A stretch of 64,000 bases of DNA from Sciurus carolinensis (taxonomy: Eukaryota > Chordata > Mammalia > Rodentia > Sciuridae). A program made the translations under genes and the position numbers. Below, piece after piece: positions 36,681 through 61,637 of this stretch (the first letter of the stretch is position 1; every line of letters starts with the position of its first letter). The stretch lies in the NCBI RefSeq assembly GCF_902686445.1, contig NC_062232.1, positions 15,636,397-15,700,396 on the forward strand, read 5' to 3'. Below the pieces are notes generated by a model. It searched no databases and had not been told where the DNA came from. It worked only from the letters and a program-made list of their open reading frames with translations.

Positions 36681-37559
36681 AGGAAAAAGCAGATGGCGGT
36701 GATTACAGGGCGCCGAGAAGTTTCCTTCTCGGATTTGGAATCGGGGGATAGGTGCCAGAAGTGGGGGTCTCCCGTCAAAGAACTCAGGGTGAGAGCCCAG
36801 AACCCAACCAAATGCTTCTCGCCCGTGGGAGGGGACGCACACCCCGCATTCTGAGGGCACACATGAGGCTGAGACCAACTAGCCCAGCTTTGTGCTTGGA
36901 GCAAAGCTGGGAAAAAGCTCAGTTGTCTCCTGGATGGATGTTGCAGGAGGGGGTGTCCATTTTCTCTCTAGTTCTCACTCCCCCAACCCCTCCTCCTGCT
37001 ACTGATGGGTAACAGAAAGTGACGAAGTTTGCAAATAGGGGAGTTGTCCTGACACAGTAATCACACCCACACGTCCATACCTTGAGGGTTCAGCCGTGAT
37101 TCTCCGGACGCTTCCAAAAAAGCTGCTTCCCAACAAACCTCTCCTAGCCAAGCCCTAATGGTGGAACTCACGGCTCAGGCGGAGGACACAGCGAAGAGCG
37201 AAAGGAGGGAAGCAGGAGCAAACGCGAGGGAGTCTTGCCAGGAAATCCAAGTTATCAGTTCCTTTGGACTTTTCCTCAGGCTGCTCCTTTGAAAATACAT
37301 CAACAAACAAACCCCGTCCACAGACAGATCCCAGCAGCCTGGGGAGAACCGAGGAAGGGGTTGGAAGTGGAAGGCAAGCAGGGGGCAGAGAAGGCAAGGG
37401 ACAAGTTCTAGGCAAGCGGATTATGTTACATTTCCTCCTATTATCAGAGTTCCAGGAGGAGAGACCTCGATTTGTGCATAAAATGCATACCCTGAAGTGG
37501 ATAAGACTCTGAAAGCAGCATTTGAGAAGGTTAACCTTGACTGGTTGGAGTTAAGGGGG

Positions 37560-39280
37560 GTTGGGGGGAGGCAAATATTTCTGTTTGTGCCCTCCGGCTC
37601 TTCCCAGCACCGGCTGTCAATCCCGACGCTTGTTATCCTCACAAGGCTTCAGTTTGTTTGCCTGATCTCAGCAAGGTTTTCTTCCACAAGTAGAACTATA
37701 ATTGCTATAATTCTACTGTATCATTTGGATCATTGCAGTATTGTTGTTTTCTCTCCCTCTTTCTCTCCTCCTAACACTGCAATAACGCGCTCCAGTGTTA
37801 AATTAGCAGGTTGCGGAAGACCATAAATGAATGAAAGTTTGTTAAAAAAAAAAAAGAAATTAAATAAATAAAACAGCAAAATGACTTGGCAAAGGGTATA
37901 TCACATCACAGAGAATCCTTGCGTGTAATCAGGACTTATTGTCTTCCCTTCCAATGGCTTCCAAATTGGTCGCCAGACTCCAATGAAGTTTATTTCTATT
38001 GTTTAAATATATGTTTTGAAGAGGTTGAGCATAATTTAAGGGGACCTGAGCCATCCGGTGCGACTGGAAACCCATTACAGCTTTATTTATCTATGTGTAT
38101 ACTGCACAATAAATTAAAACATCTCAAATGAAAAGTGTATGAGGTTAACTCTCCTCCAAACATTTTTCCCCTTGGATAGTGACATCTAACTGCCACCCCC
38201 TTATCCCACATTTCTTGAAAATATAATTTTGAAACTACAATGTAGCATTAGCTCTCACACCACAGAAAAGAAAGGGGGTTTCTTCCATTCACCTCCTCTA
38301 GGTAATTATTATTTCCAGTTCTGGAGACAAGTCCTATTTTTCACCATTAAAAAAAAAAAAAACTTTTAAGCGCTTCTGACCCTCACTTCCAACCCTTATT
38401 GTCATTTTTATTTTGTGATTGATTTTTAAAGCAGATGAACCAAAAATCTATTGTTTTCCAAGCAGCTCAGAAGAAGCAAACCAACAGTTACAGATCTCAA
38501 GGATTAGGGGGACAGGAGTTGTGAATAACAAAGCACAAACATGAATATTATCACTAAGATGAAATTACTTTTGATTAGTGGGTTAAAAAAGTGAAAAAAG
38601 TGAGGTTAAAAGAAAGTGAGGTGTCATTTTGCTGGGAAAGTAAATATTAAAATGGGTTAAACTATAAATTGTTTTATACACAGTTTTATAACTCAACTCT
38701 TAAAAGTCCATCTATTCAATACACAAATTAATTTCTTCCTAGATATTACAGGCATCGTTTTATTTTCTAAAATGACATATAGGACAGCACTCATACATCA
38801 TAAGTCCATATTCTGACTAGACACTGTGACGATGCCAGCAAACTCTGTCTCCCATCCAGTACCTTAGAAAAGTTTTCTGTATTTTTTTTTTAATTTAATC
38901 TCTGGGGAATAGCAAGAGTCAGTTGCTGATTTTGAAGTTGGTTATTGTGACAAGTCTTAGGGATGCTGGGTGTGTAGAGTAAGCAAGGTCAGGCCCTCCC
39001 CCCACCACCCCGAGTTGAATGGATATCCTTTCTTCCCCAGAGCATCTTCACTTGGGAGGATTGATTAGAAAATATAACAAATAAAATAATAGAACAAATA
39101 ATGCTGGTGTTTTCACAAGATCTCCGAAAGAAACACTATATTCCATTAATAGAATTAGATTTAATTCCAGGGATCATTAAATCAGAATCAGAAATTCTAT
39201 GTTAACCTCCCCCTTTACAGTGGGTGATTAAAATTAGAATACACCCCAGCAGAAAGTCCGACTTCTTTTAAAAGAAGAAC
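37560..39280. other. Unique AT-rich proximal 5' flank of ARX
   Basis: No young SINEs. It contains an imperfect palindrome at 37689-37717, a cluster of ATTAAT/ATTTAAT cores at 39140-39240 and the perfect palindrome CTTCTTTTAAAAGAAG at 39262-39277. It resembles conserved regulatory DNA. No gene. Confidence 0.4.
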
Positions 39281-39419
39281 AGCTGCAGAAGGGGGAGGAG
39301 GGGCATGTAGGCGAAGAAGTCTTCGACTAAGGGAGTTGAAACCCCGTTGGGCTCTCAGAAATGATTTGTGCATTTGTTTCTCTTTTCGTTTTTAACACAA
39401 TCTCTCTTGGACTCATTTT

Positions 39420-39600
39420 CAACCCACTCCCTGCGTGTGCGGAGCCGAGTCTAAAGTCGTCACGGAGCCACCCGGCAGCCGGGTCTTGTGGATTTCCGGC
39501 GCGGGGCCCGCCAGGGAGGGAAAAGTGCCTCGGTCTCTCCCAGTGACCAGCAGCAGGGACGCGGGCGAGGGTCCACGGCTGGAGGCTCTGTGGAAACCCA
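39420..39600. other. CpG-rich patch 2 kb upstream of ARX
   Basis: Short GC-rich segment (TTTCCGGCGCGGGGCCCGCC, GACGCGGGCGAGGG) in an otherwise AT-rich unique region. No coding support. Confidence 0.35.
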
Positions 39601-39609
39601 TGTGTCTTT

Positions 39610-52848
<13,239 letters not shown>

Positions 52849-53212
52849 AGGCTGCCCTCCACTCTCGCGCCCCTAGGCGCGCCCCGAAAGGTCACCTCAC
52901 TCAGCACCACTCAAGACCAAATGGAAACAGAGGACCAGCACACTCCCGAGACGGCACTGAGAGAGCGCAGCCGCTTTCGCAGCAGCCTGGATGCGGGCAA
53001 GGCAGCCCTTGGCGCTTACAGATGTGGCACCTCCTCGGCTGGCTGTCCACCCGCCCCTGCCCCTGCCCCTGCCACTGCCAACCTCGCTCCAACTCAAACA
53101 TCCACTCTCTCCCATTCTTTACTGAAAATATCGGGGAGGTTTTCTCCTCAAGACGCCTGGGATTGAAGTTAAAATGTTAAAAAGCTCAACCTCTTTTTCC
53201 TGACACCCCACT

Positions 53213-53216
<4 letters not shown>

Positions 53217-53250
<34 letters not shown>
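53217..53250. repeat. Poly(T) run in ARX 3' UTR
   Basis: 34 consecutive T, transcribed as U in the mRNA. Confidence 0.95.
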
Positions 53251-53254
<4 letters not shown>

Positions 53255-53778
53255 GCATTTTGGCGCTCTAAGTTGATCTCCCTAGCGCGGGCCCGGCGTG
53301 AAGCCAGGGCCAGGGAAGCGAATGCGAGTCTGTAAGATAGTTAACAGTGCACTTAAAGGAAAGGGGCGTCTTGTTCTTGTTCTCTTCTTTATCATACACC
53401 AACCAAGGTTTTTATATCAAACCAAAGGGAAATACTCTGCTAGAATATGGACTGTTGAAGTCACCAAACTGTGATTATTGATTCTGTACATACCATTGTT
53501 ATTAAAAAAAAAGAACAGAGCTTTGTATATTTGAAATGTTATAACGCAATTGCACTCAGCGTGGTATGGTAAAAGTTTGTCCTCCTGTAGATTCTTACTG
53601 TGTTGTAGATACGGTAGGGTTCCTAGACAAATATTTATGTACTCAAGCCCTTTATTTAACTTATTAACTGTAGAGGCTTCTGAAACCTTCAAGATAAAGG
53701 CAATGGTACAGTACTTTTGTGTAATGTGTAATTGTTATCACTTTTCCTTGCTATCTAGTGGAGAAGTGTCACGCTCAA

Positions 53779-53784
53779 AATAAA
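53779..53784 (+). terminator. ARX: ARX poly(A) signal AATAAA
   Basis: Canonical hexamer in CTCAAAATAAAAAA, followed within 40 bases by T/GT-rich sequence. Cleavage is expected near 53800. It is the first clear AATAAA after the stop in the + strand. Confidence 0.75.
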
Positions 53785-53800
53785 AAAAAAATATATGTTT

Positions 53801-54290
53801 AACAAAAGGAAATGTGAATGCTGTATGTAGGCGATGAGGGGACTGTAGAAGGGCCCCTAATGGGGGCCAGGGGTGGGCTCTGGCGCCCTGGCACCTCCTG
53901 GATTTATCTGCACATGCATTTTCCTGGCAGAGGCCCCTGGTTTGAATTCAGCCCTCCAAGGGATCGGGTTTCCTACAAAGGTTAAGGACGCTGCCGCTGT
54001 GCTTTCCACGCGCATCTTAACTTCCCCGGTCGTGTCACGGCTGGAACTGGGGGGCCTTAGGCCACGGAGATGGGGTGGGTTTGAGGGTAAGTGGGTGTAT
54101 AGTAGGCGTTGTTGACGGTGGAGTCAGAAATTTGAAGCGAGGGAGAGTCTTGGATAGGAAGGCTAAGAAAGCTGTTCATGGAAAGTGCCACGTAGCAAGG
54201 AAGTGCGCAGTCCGAGAGAGATGACAGGTAATGGCGAGAGCGAGAAGCCACAGCGCTGGCTTCCGAGGGGGCGGGCTCCGCGGTACACTC
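53801..54290. other. ARX 3' flank, unique sequence
   Basis: Moderately GC-rich unique sequence between the ARX poly(A) signal and the long GA tract. There is no gene or repeat that I recognise. Confidence 0.5.
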
Positions 54291-54291
54291 T

Positions 54292-54311
54292 GGGAGGAGG
54301 GAGGGAGGGAG

Positions 54312-54391
<80 letters not shown>

Positions 54392-54430
54392 GACAGAGAG
54401 AGAGAGAGAGACAGAGAGAGAGAGAGAGAC

Positions 54431-54486
<56 letters not shown>
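54292..54486. repeat. Long (AG)n tract downstream of ARX
   Basis: GGGAGGGAGG lead-in, then GA units with periodic ACAGAGAG interruptions, about 190 bp, 500 bp after the poly(A) signal. Confidence 0.95.
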
Positions 54487-54487
<1 letters not shown>

Positions 54488-54659
54488 AGCATGCGAACGT
54501 AAGAACGGTGATGGAAAGGCAGCGAGGGGTATCCAAGTGGCAGATCTTAACTCGACAAATGTCATTACATCACTTATCCAGGCATTGGGAAATGTATACA
54601 TTTTAAAAAATCTAAACAACTCTGGTTTCGTCAGGAGACCCAAACAGATTTGCGATTCT

Positions 54660-55270
54660 TAACCCGCTGGCGCACCCTTCCCCGCGGCGGGAACCATAGC
54701 TTCCCCCTCCCTCGGGCCTTGCCTGCGCCCCTTCGGGTGACCGCTCGGTGGAAGCCCGCCCGCGGGGGCTGGGTCTCGCCAATGCTCCCAGGGTGATGGG
54801 AAAGGGAAGAGAAGCTTAATTAGTTTCAATTTGCAGTAATTAGCGCGCCGGACCTTTGGGGAGAGGGGCAGGCGGGTGGAGGGGGGGTGCTGCCGCGGCG
54901 TGACTACCGCGGTTCCCGGAGGAGCTGGGCAGCCTCCCCAGCACGCCGCGGAACAGTCGGTCACCGCGGGGGGCGCGGGCGCGTCTCCTAGCCCGGGCGG
55001 TCGGGATCCTCGCGCGCCCAGGAAGGAGGCGGGCAGGGTCCCCTGGCGGCCTGGGGCGCGAGTGTACAAACCCAGGGAAAAGTACAGGGTCGGGCGGAGG
55101 TCAGTGGCCCTTTGGGGAGGTGGCCAGCCAGAGTCGGTAAGGCCAGCTGGTCCAGATGTCTGGGAGGTTCTGTTCTGGGAGCGCGTGGACCTGGCTCGCG
55201 CGCCTGAAACTGCTTCTGGGAGTTTGGATTTCTGGTGGACCCCAGTGTTGATGGCCTAGCTGGGGACTCG
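54660..55270. promoter_or_regulatory. CpG-rich island downstream of ARX with a pair of TAATTA sites
   Basis: Dense CpG sequence (CCCGCGGCGGG, GCGCGCCGG, CCGCGGCGTGACTACCGCGG types) surrounding an AT-rich core with TAATTA at 54817-54822 and 54837-54842. The open frames across it are what GC-rich DNA gives by chance. It could be an orphan CpG island or an alternative or antisense promoter. Confidence 0.5.
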
Positions 55271-55479
55271 CCAGGGCGGCGCTCACAGGCAAGAGGACGG
55301 CCTGGGGCATGGGAAGGGACCTCCACCCACCATTCCCACCGCACACTCCTTTTCCAGGTTTAGTAAGGCCGGGTGGGAACTTCCTAGGGCATTCCTCCAG
55401 GCCTGAGAGATTCAAACCTTCAGATTCCACAGACTCCCCCATAGAGTAAGCTGCTTTCCTAGGGTGGGCAGGCCACTGG

Positions 55480-56140
55480 AGAGTTTGGGGAGGAGACAGG
55501 GGAGTGCAAGAGAAGCCTGAGGGAAGGGGCTATTTATTTATTTATATATTGGTGGTCAATATCAATTTTCCGTCGATTTTGGCTTTTTGTTTAGTAAGGC
55601 TTCTTTTTTCCCTTCCAGGCTGCCAGTTGGATGGTAGACGAGAAACAGTACCATTCTTCCTGTTAATGAACCCTTTTTTAAGTCATTTTTTCTCATTTGA
55701 CCCTTCCTTGGAGCAGAAGCAAATTGCGTGAAATTACCTCCAAGGATTACATTTATTACTGGCCAATGAGAACCCCTCGCCTTGTTTTACAAACTCTTAA
55801 TCCTATGTCATTCTGATGCCGCAAACAAGCTGGGTCCCGGGCCTCCTATTCTTTCAACTTTCCCCAGCTGGAGGGACCTCATTCTGCACTTAATATTCCC
55901 CATAAATATCACACGCTAAAGACCCCCTGACTTCCAGCAAGTCCACATTAAACATGTGACATGTCACGCATGACAAACTCTGAGTATCTTTTCAAAGCAG
56001 CATTAAAAGCAAAGAAACCAATTTTCTTCTCCTTCCAAACCTCCCCAAGTGCTGAATGATGGGGATTGGAAAGAGCCACTGGAGCGTACTTAGGGGGATT
56101 TTATGAGATTTTCCAGAATGATTTAATCTTATTGTGAGCA
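55480..56140. other. ARX-POLA1 spacer, unique AT-rich block
   Basis: Repeat-free sequence with CATTTATTACTGGCCAATGA, several CATAAATATC-like motifs, and a perfect 12-bp palindrome GTGACATGTCAC at 55956-55967. It resembles conserved non-coding DNA. No coding evidence. Confidence 0.4.
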
Positions 56141-57124
56141 TTATTAATGAATGGCAACCCAATTTGGCCCCAATATCTGGGAACTCAGTCACAATGCTGG
56201 GAGCGGCTGACCCCCCCAACCTTAAGCAAACCTCTTCCACCATGGAGGAGGACATGTGGAGCCCTGGGGTGTTCAGGAGAGTCTGGTTCATGGCATGACT
56301 GTCTCCTACCATGTCCAGGGCAGAATGGCCCAACACCTGCTTTCCCATTGCCACCCCCACAGTATCTTGGGGCAAAGGGTGATTGGAAGCCCTGTTGGGA
56401 CCTCTGTGGGAAGGTTGAGGGGAAAGGGTAAGTTAATTTGCTACATTTTCAGACAGGTTAGCCAGATCTGGAGGAGGCCTGAAAGACAGAAGGGAGTATT
56501 TGGCATATTAGCAAAAGTGTTCTTCAATCACCAACTACCCATGGCCTGGGCTATAGGTAGTGGTGAGGGCAGACATCTTAGGTGTGTGGTGATGGAGTTA
56601 GCAAGACAGTGAATTAGGAAGAGTGATCATGGAAGAGAAATTCAGTCTTAACCTAAAGTTACTGGTATTGGTCCCCAATCAATTTCCCTTTCTTTCTTGT
56701 TATTCCCCCTCCCAATTGGGGCAGACATTCATTATTGTTGCATTTGATTTATAATACCAAGAGTCAAAGCACCTGTAGTTCTCTGTTTAGTATGGCTTTG
56801 AGTGTGGAGATCTTACTAGAATGGAAAAAAAAAGGGCTGATGTTAGAGGAGAGGAAATTATACATGGGTTAGCCCAACTTGCTTATAGAGGGAAAAAATA
56901 TACGTGAGCATGTGTATGTGTACACACAAAAGTGAGTGTGTCTGAATGAAGGGGGTCTTAAATGTAGCCTAAAATGGTATTTTGGAACACAGAGTTCCCC
57001 AGAGCAACTGCATATTTAACTGACAGTGGCAGCCTGGCTAGGGGGCGGGGAGAAGAAAACCCACTACCTGATGGGGAGGGGGAGCAAAAAAAAGCATTTT
57101 TCAAAGGAAAAAGTCGTGTTGTCC

Positions 57125-58050
57125 CTGGACGTTATTAACAGTCCAGTTTGAAGTATACATTTTTTTCCATTAAAGAAAAGGGAGCGATTACCAGTTATAC
57201 ATTAAGAAATGTCATTCAGTCATTTTTATTCATTCTCCGGAAATCTTCGTAAAAGCCTGAATCATACTTCTACAAGCAGCAATTTTGTTAATCCAGGGGG
57301 TTATTACTCTGGGCCCTTATTAGGTTCTACACCACTGCCAAGCAATCCTATAACCCTCTCAAAAGAAGTTTACCTCCCTGTTATAAAACCAGTAGTGGTA
57401 TTTATACTGTGCAATAATTAGTGTATTACTTGAATCCACTAACACGTTCATTTTATCTCTGCACAAAACCTCTAGTCTGCTTATAGAAAGCTTGTGCCTC
57501 CTTTGGTGCTGTTAAAGTGGTGAAAGAGTGAATTGAAGGCTGGTTGCACTTTCTCCTTTTGCCTCGCCTTAATTCCCATCTCTTTTTGCTCTCATCCAAT
57601 TAGCACAGTGTATTAAGCGGTTTATCATCTCATAGTCAGCTATTGAGAGAAACAAGGCGAGCACTTTGCAATAGAACCTGCGCTCCTTTGACACCCTCAG
57701 GTACTTACATATTCCACTGCGCTATGAATAATAGAGGAAGAATGGAGCGCTAATTCCCTCATCAAAGAATGCCTTGTCTGCTGCTTTGCTCAACAACACC
57801 ATTCTGATCAAAAGAAAAGCAATAAAGCTTAGCATAACAAAACGAAACCTACTTATTAGCTTAGTGGTTAAATTAATGCAGAGCCGCTGCTATTCAAAAC
57901 CAAGGTTTGAAAACAGCCTCCAACAACCTGATAATGCTGCCTTCGGGATGAAGGAATTTTAATCTGAAATTTGAGGCTGGCTCAGATGAGTTAATCTATT
58001 AAACTGCTATAAGGAAGCTCTACCACAAACCATTCAATTAAGAAATATTT
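57125..58050. promoter_or_regulatory. Candidate conserved enhancer block between ARX and POLA1
   Basis: About 0.9 kb of AT-rich, repeat-free DNA dense in homeodomain-type cores (CAATTAGC, GCAATAATTAG, GGTTAAATTAATGC, GAGTTAATCTATTAAAC, CTAATTCC) and POU/SOX-like motifs. The ARX neighbourhood is known to hold ultraconserved forebrain enhancers. Assigning this block to one of them is inference. Confidence 0.45.
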
Positions 58051-58054
58051 AGGT

Positions 58055-58087
58055 GAGGAGGGAGAGGGAGAGGGAGAGGGAGAGGGA

Positions 58088-58155
<68 letters not shown>

Positions 58156-58213
58156 AGCAGAGAGGAGAGGAGAAGAGAGGAGAAAAGAGGAGAGGAGGAG
58201 AGAGGAGAGGAGA
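58055..58213. repeat. (GGGAGA)n/(AG)n purine tract
   Basis: GGGAGA hexamers, then (AG)n, then AGAGGAGAGGAG-type variants; pure purine on the + strand apart from its ends. Confidence 0.95.
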
Positions 58214-58289
58214 ACGAGGGACAGGCGGCTTTAAATTTGGAATGGCAGCATCAAATAGCATGGAATTGAGGGTCTGAGGCTTGATGTTT

Positions 58290-59860
58290 TTCATAAAACC
58301 CTGACAAAGATAGGGAAACCTGCTTTTGGAGTTTCCTTGTTTTTGCTTCTTCTGCCAAACTCTTTAAATTATGTTTATTAAAAAAGTGTCTCAAGGTGTG
58401 TGTATATGTTTGTTGGCCTTAAGAAGTGGCAAGGGTTGGAGAAAGGGGTGGTGGTGAGGGACAGTGAATTCATTCCCTTTCAACATTTGAACTCCAATCT
58501 ACAAACTTCGATTAGCCCCCACATCCTGGGCAAGTCATGAAATTAACTCCATCTATTTTTCAGGCAAATTAAAATCTTACAGTATTTTCAACTTCTGGCC
58601 TCCTCTATCCACCTTCATATGAAGGAGAGTCCAGGGTTAGCAAACTGTGCCCAAGACAAGCTCTTGTGCAATGATCTGCTGTAGGTTAGATCCTAGTTCC
58701 TAAATTAAGTTAGATAGAAAAGGTGCCCCTTTCAGGCGCATGGGTTCTAAGCACAGCAGGGTCCTTTTAGAGTACCATTTCCCAACTGGCTCAGATAAAT
58801 TTTAGCCCAGAGGTTGAATAGGGCCCACATAGTGTTTCAAATTTTGTTCTAAAATATCAATTGTGAAGGTTTAGGAATCAAGAAACTTTATGGAATATTC
58901 AGGTTCCTGGTTTCTCTTAAAAACTGCACCACGTGGCCTCTCTGGGCCCTGCCCCTCTCTGCATTACTGCTGCCCCCTTTAGACAGTCCTGGCCCCCGTG
59001 TAGTGTGAATCTAGCTTGCTCTATTCATTCTCTTTTAGCATTTAAGACCTGTGCCAGAAAGCCCCATGGAGACAGATGGGTAGGCGGCTCTCTCCCCTTA
59101 AAAGAAGTGGGCGGAATTTCTGCACCAATTCTACCCAGTGTGCTATCAACCAAGGCAAATCAAGGAGTAGCAACCTTTCTCAGAGAAAAGCGAGTATGTG
59201 ATATTCCAATCTTCCAACAGAGATCCACTGGAATTCTTAAAGTTGCAGTTTCAACTTTCCATACAATTCTGGAATCCTGAGGTAACTCTTTTTGGGGACT
59301 GCACTTAGAAATGTTTGATTTTTTATAGATCTTCTATAGAAGTGGTCCCTGCCCTCATAATGATTACAATCTAGAGGCAGAGACAAGAAATAAACCAGAG
59401 ACATTATTTGAGTCTTTTGGCATTTCTGGATAACCAAGTTCAGGATAATTCTAATTAACATAATCCCAGGACCCAGAAATTAACGAAAATATGCCTTCTC
59501 TTCAGAAAGTGGGGGAGTGGCTCTCTCAGTTTCCTCAAACTTGTAACTGGCTGCAGAGCTTTTAGTACCAATTAGTTAATCAACAGGACCCTAAACCCAA
59601 AGTATTTCTACTTTGAACTTGACTATAAGAGTAAGAGAGGAGATAGGTCAGATCTTGAGGGGAGAAGGGAGGGAGTGAAAAGAGAAGGCAAAGCCAGAAT
59701 GAATGGTGGCTTCCTCTCCACTACTTAACAAATATTCCTTCCCCAGGGGGACCTTTATGTGGGGTGCCTTTCTCCCAGGAGCATGAGCTTTGTTCTTCAA
59801 GAAACACCACTGAGCTCTTGGTTTAGCTCCCTTTGTTTGTCCAAGTCCACATAGTCACAT
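58290..59860. other. ARX-POLA1 spacer, unique
   Basis: No young repeat or gene. Unique sequence up to the first ID SINE of the POLA1 side. Confidence 0.4.
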
Positions 59861-59892
59861 TATAAACCATGTTATGTCTCTCTCTGTGTCTC

Positions 59893-60050
59893 TTTGGTGC
59901 TGGGGATCAAACCAGGGCCTTTTGTATGCTAAGCGCTACTCTCCCCAGCCCCCATACTTTGCCTCCTTATTTTGGGGTGCTGGGGATGGAACCCAGGGCT
60001 TCCCACATGCTAGGCAAGCACTCTACCACTGAATTATACCCCCAGAGCTC
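59893..60050 (-). mobile_element. Two adjacent ID-type SINEs
   Basis: Reverse copies: a decayed one (GGTGCTGGGGATCAAACCAG, 59893-59950) and a better one (GGTGCTGGGGATGGAACCCA, CAAGCACTCTACCACTGAAT, about 59975-60050). Confidence 0.8.
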
Positions 60051-60294
60051 CCATCTCATCTCTTAAAGGACCCAAAGGCCACTGAAATTCTCCTGAATGC
60101 CCAAACTCAGACCATTCAAAAGCCTTGCCATTTGCAATTATTTCTGAGCTGGGTTCTAATCTTGGTGGCAATGAAAAAAAGTGGGTTGAGGTTTGGGAAG
60201 AGGGTAGCCTTCAAACAGTACTCCTTGTTGTCCCTCTAGACAACTGTTTGTGCCCAATAAGAATTCACTGCAAATGCTTTCCCTTTAGAAAAAC

Positions 60295-60300
60295 TTTATT
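60295..60300 (-). terminator. POLA1: Candidate distal POLA1 poly(A) signal
   Basis: TTTATT on the + strand reads AATAAA on the - strand, within AAGAATAAAGTTTT, about 1075 nt after the POLA1 stop. The sequence beyond it is moderately T/GT-rich. Confidence 0.5.
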
Positions 60301-60582
60301 CTTAAGTATAAAGCACAACATACTTTTCCTTTATAAAAACACATAGGTAAACATTTTTTAAAACACAGCATAGTTATACAAGGGGAAATGTATTTTGTTA
60401 GTATAATCTTACCAATAATGTAAGAAAAGATTGACATATTGAAATACTTTTTGCTGTAGCAAAGCAGGCACCATTCTGAAGAAACGAGGGAAATAGCAAG
60501 TACCAGGGTCAATTAACCATTCTCCCATTTTTCCAAATGCAACACACTGATCCTCATCCCAAACTCTACACTTCATTTTTGC

Positions 60583-60660
60583 AGTGCTAAAGACAGAACC
60601 CAGGGCCTCATGCATGTTAGGCGAGTGCACTCTACCACTGGACTACATCCCCAGCCCTTT
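60583..60660 (-). mobile_element. ID-type SINE in POLA1 3' UTR
   Basis: Reverse copy: GCAGTGCTAAAGACAGAACC, GTGCACTCTACCACTGGACT, ACATCCCCAGCCC. It is in the sense direction relative to POLA1. Confidence 0.75.
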
Positions 60661-60748
60661 GATGTCCTATATTGTGCTTTCCTGTTGTATAAATTTTTAA
60701 CTGAACTTTCTATTTAAGGGGGTGGGAGTTGAATGTAAAACACCTGTT

Positions 60749-60770
60749 GAGAGAGAGAGAGAGAGAGAGA

Positions 60771-60806
<36 letters not shown>
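60749..60806. repeat. (GA)n(GT)n compound microsatellite
   Basis: About twelve GA units (60749-60772) directly followed by about seventeen GT units. Confidence 0.95.
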
Positions 60807-60808
<2 letters not shown>

Positions 60809-60846
60809 TGGACTTTGGAGCAATTCAATAACAAGCTCATTCTGTT

Positions 60847-60852
60847 TTTATT
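60847..60852 (-). terminator. POLA1: Candidate proximal POLA1 poly(A) signal
   Basis: AATAAA on the - strand, within CTCAAAAATAAAAACAG, about 525 nt after the stop and just before the (GT)n/(GA)n microsatellite. It is an alternative to the distal signal. Confidence 0.3.
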
Positions 60853-61374
60853 TTTGAGTGCAAGGGTTCTATATCTCCACTACCTATCTGAAAGACAAGA
60901 CTAAAAAAGACAGCCACTCCTGTAGCAAGTGGCTGAGGAATCATCTGAATTTAGACCTGGTTTAATTGGCATGTGTAAAGGGAAAATGTTACTGCTCCTG
61001 CTGGGCTGCAGAAACTTCTTTTGGGGAACACCTCTGCTAGAGCCCTGGGGCAAAGTCCAGGGTCACTTACATTTCAGCAACTTTCAATTAAAGTAGCAAT
61101 TTCCCTCTCCCAGAAACCCAGCCCCCAATATGCTAGGTCTTTAGGGACAAGGGGAAGAGCTCAGTGGTATATCATAATATGAAGACTGGATCTTCTCTGA
61201 TGCATGATAGATGAATTATTTTTGCAATCCCCCCTTCTAGTCCACATCCACATGAACATGAGATGCTGTCCCTAAGGGAAAAGCAAAATACTGGAGAAAT
61301 GGTTAGGGCCAGAGTAGAGGTGCTCAGGAAGCCGGATTCTGCAACTAGCCCTCCTGATTCATTCGTGGATTCCC

Positions 61375-61545
<171 letters not shown>

Positions 61546-61556
61546 TTAGAAGTCTT

Positions 61557-61637
61557 TTCATCCATGTATGTGTAATATGCCAAAATACATTCTACTGTCA
61601 TGTATAACCAAAAAGAACAAATAAAAATTTTTTTGAA
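61557..61637 (+). mobile_element. Short squirrel-type repeat 3' end
   Basis: GTAATATGCCAAAATACATT, CTACTGTCATGTATAACC, AAAAAGAACAAATAAAAA. Same element as 2990-3082 in the opposite orientation; it lies in the last POLA1 intron, near the acceptor. Confidence 0.5.

Larger units (their letters stand above)
52849..53800 (+). other. ARX: ARX 3' UTR
   Basis: About 950 nt from the stop to the first strong poly(A) signal, close to the human 3' UTR length. It contains a 34-base T run at 53217-53250 followed by AATAGC. The later part (53330-53790) is AT-rich, repeat-free and looks conserved. There is no SINE insertion. Confidence 0.75.
60275..61374 (-). other. POLA1: POLA1 3' UTR (inferred)
   Basis: The - strand sequence after the stop runs about 1.1 kb to the AATAAAG at 60300-60295. 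It includes a sense-oriented ID SINE (60583-60658) and, on the + strand, a (GA)n(GT)n microsatellite (60749-60806). Its 3' limit depends on which poly(A) signal is used. A shorter form could end after the hexamer at 60852-60847. Confidence 0.55.

Noticed and set aside
54057..54662. Several 100-160 codon frames rich in Ser-Leu or Arg-Glu downstream of ARX
   Set aside because: Translations of the (AG)n tract on both strands, not genes.
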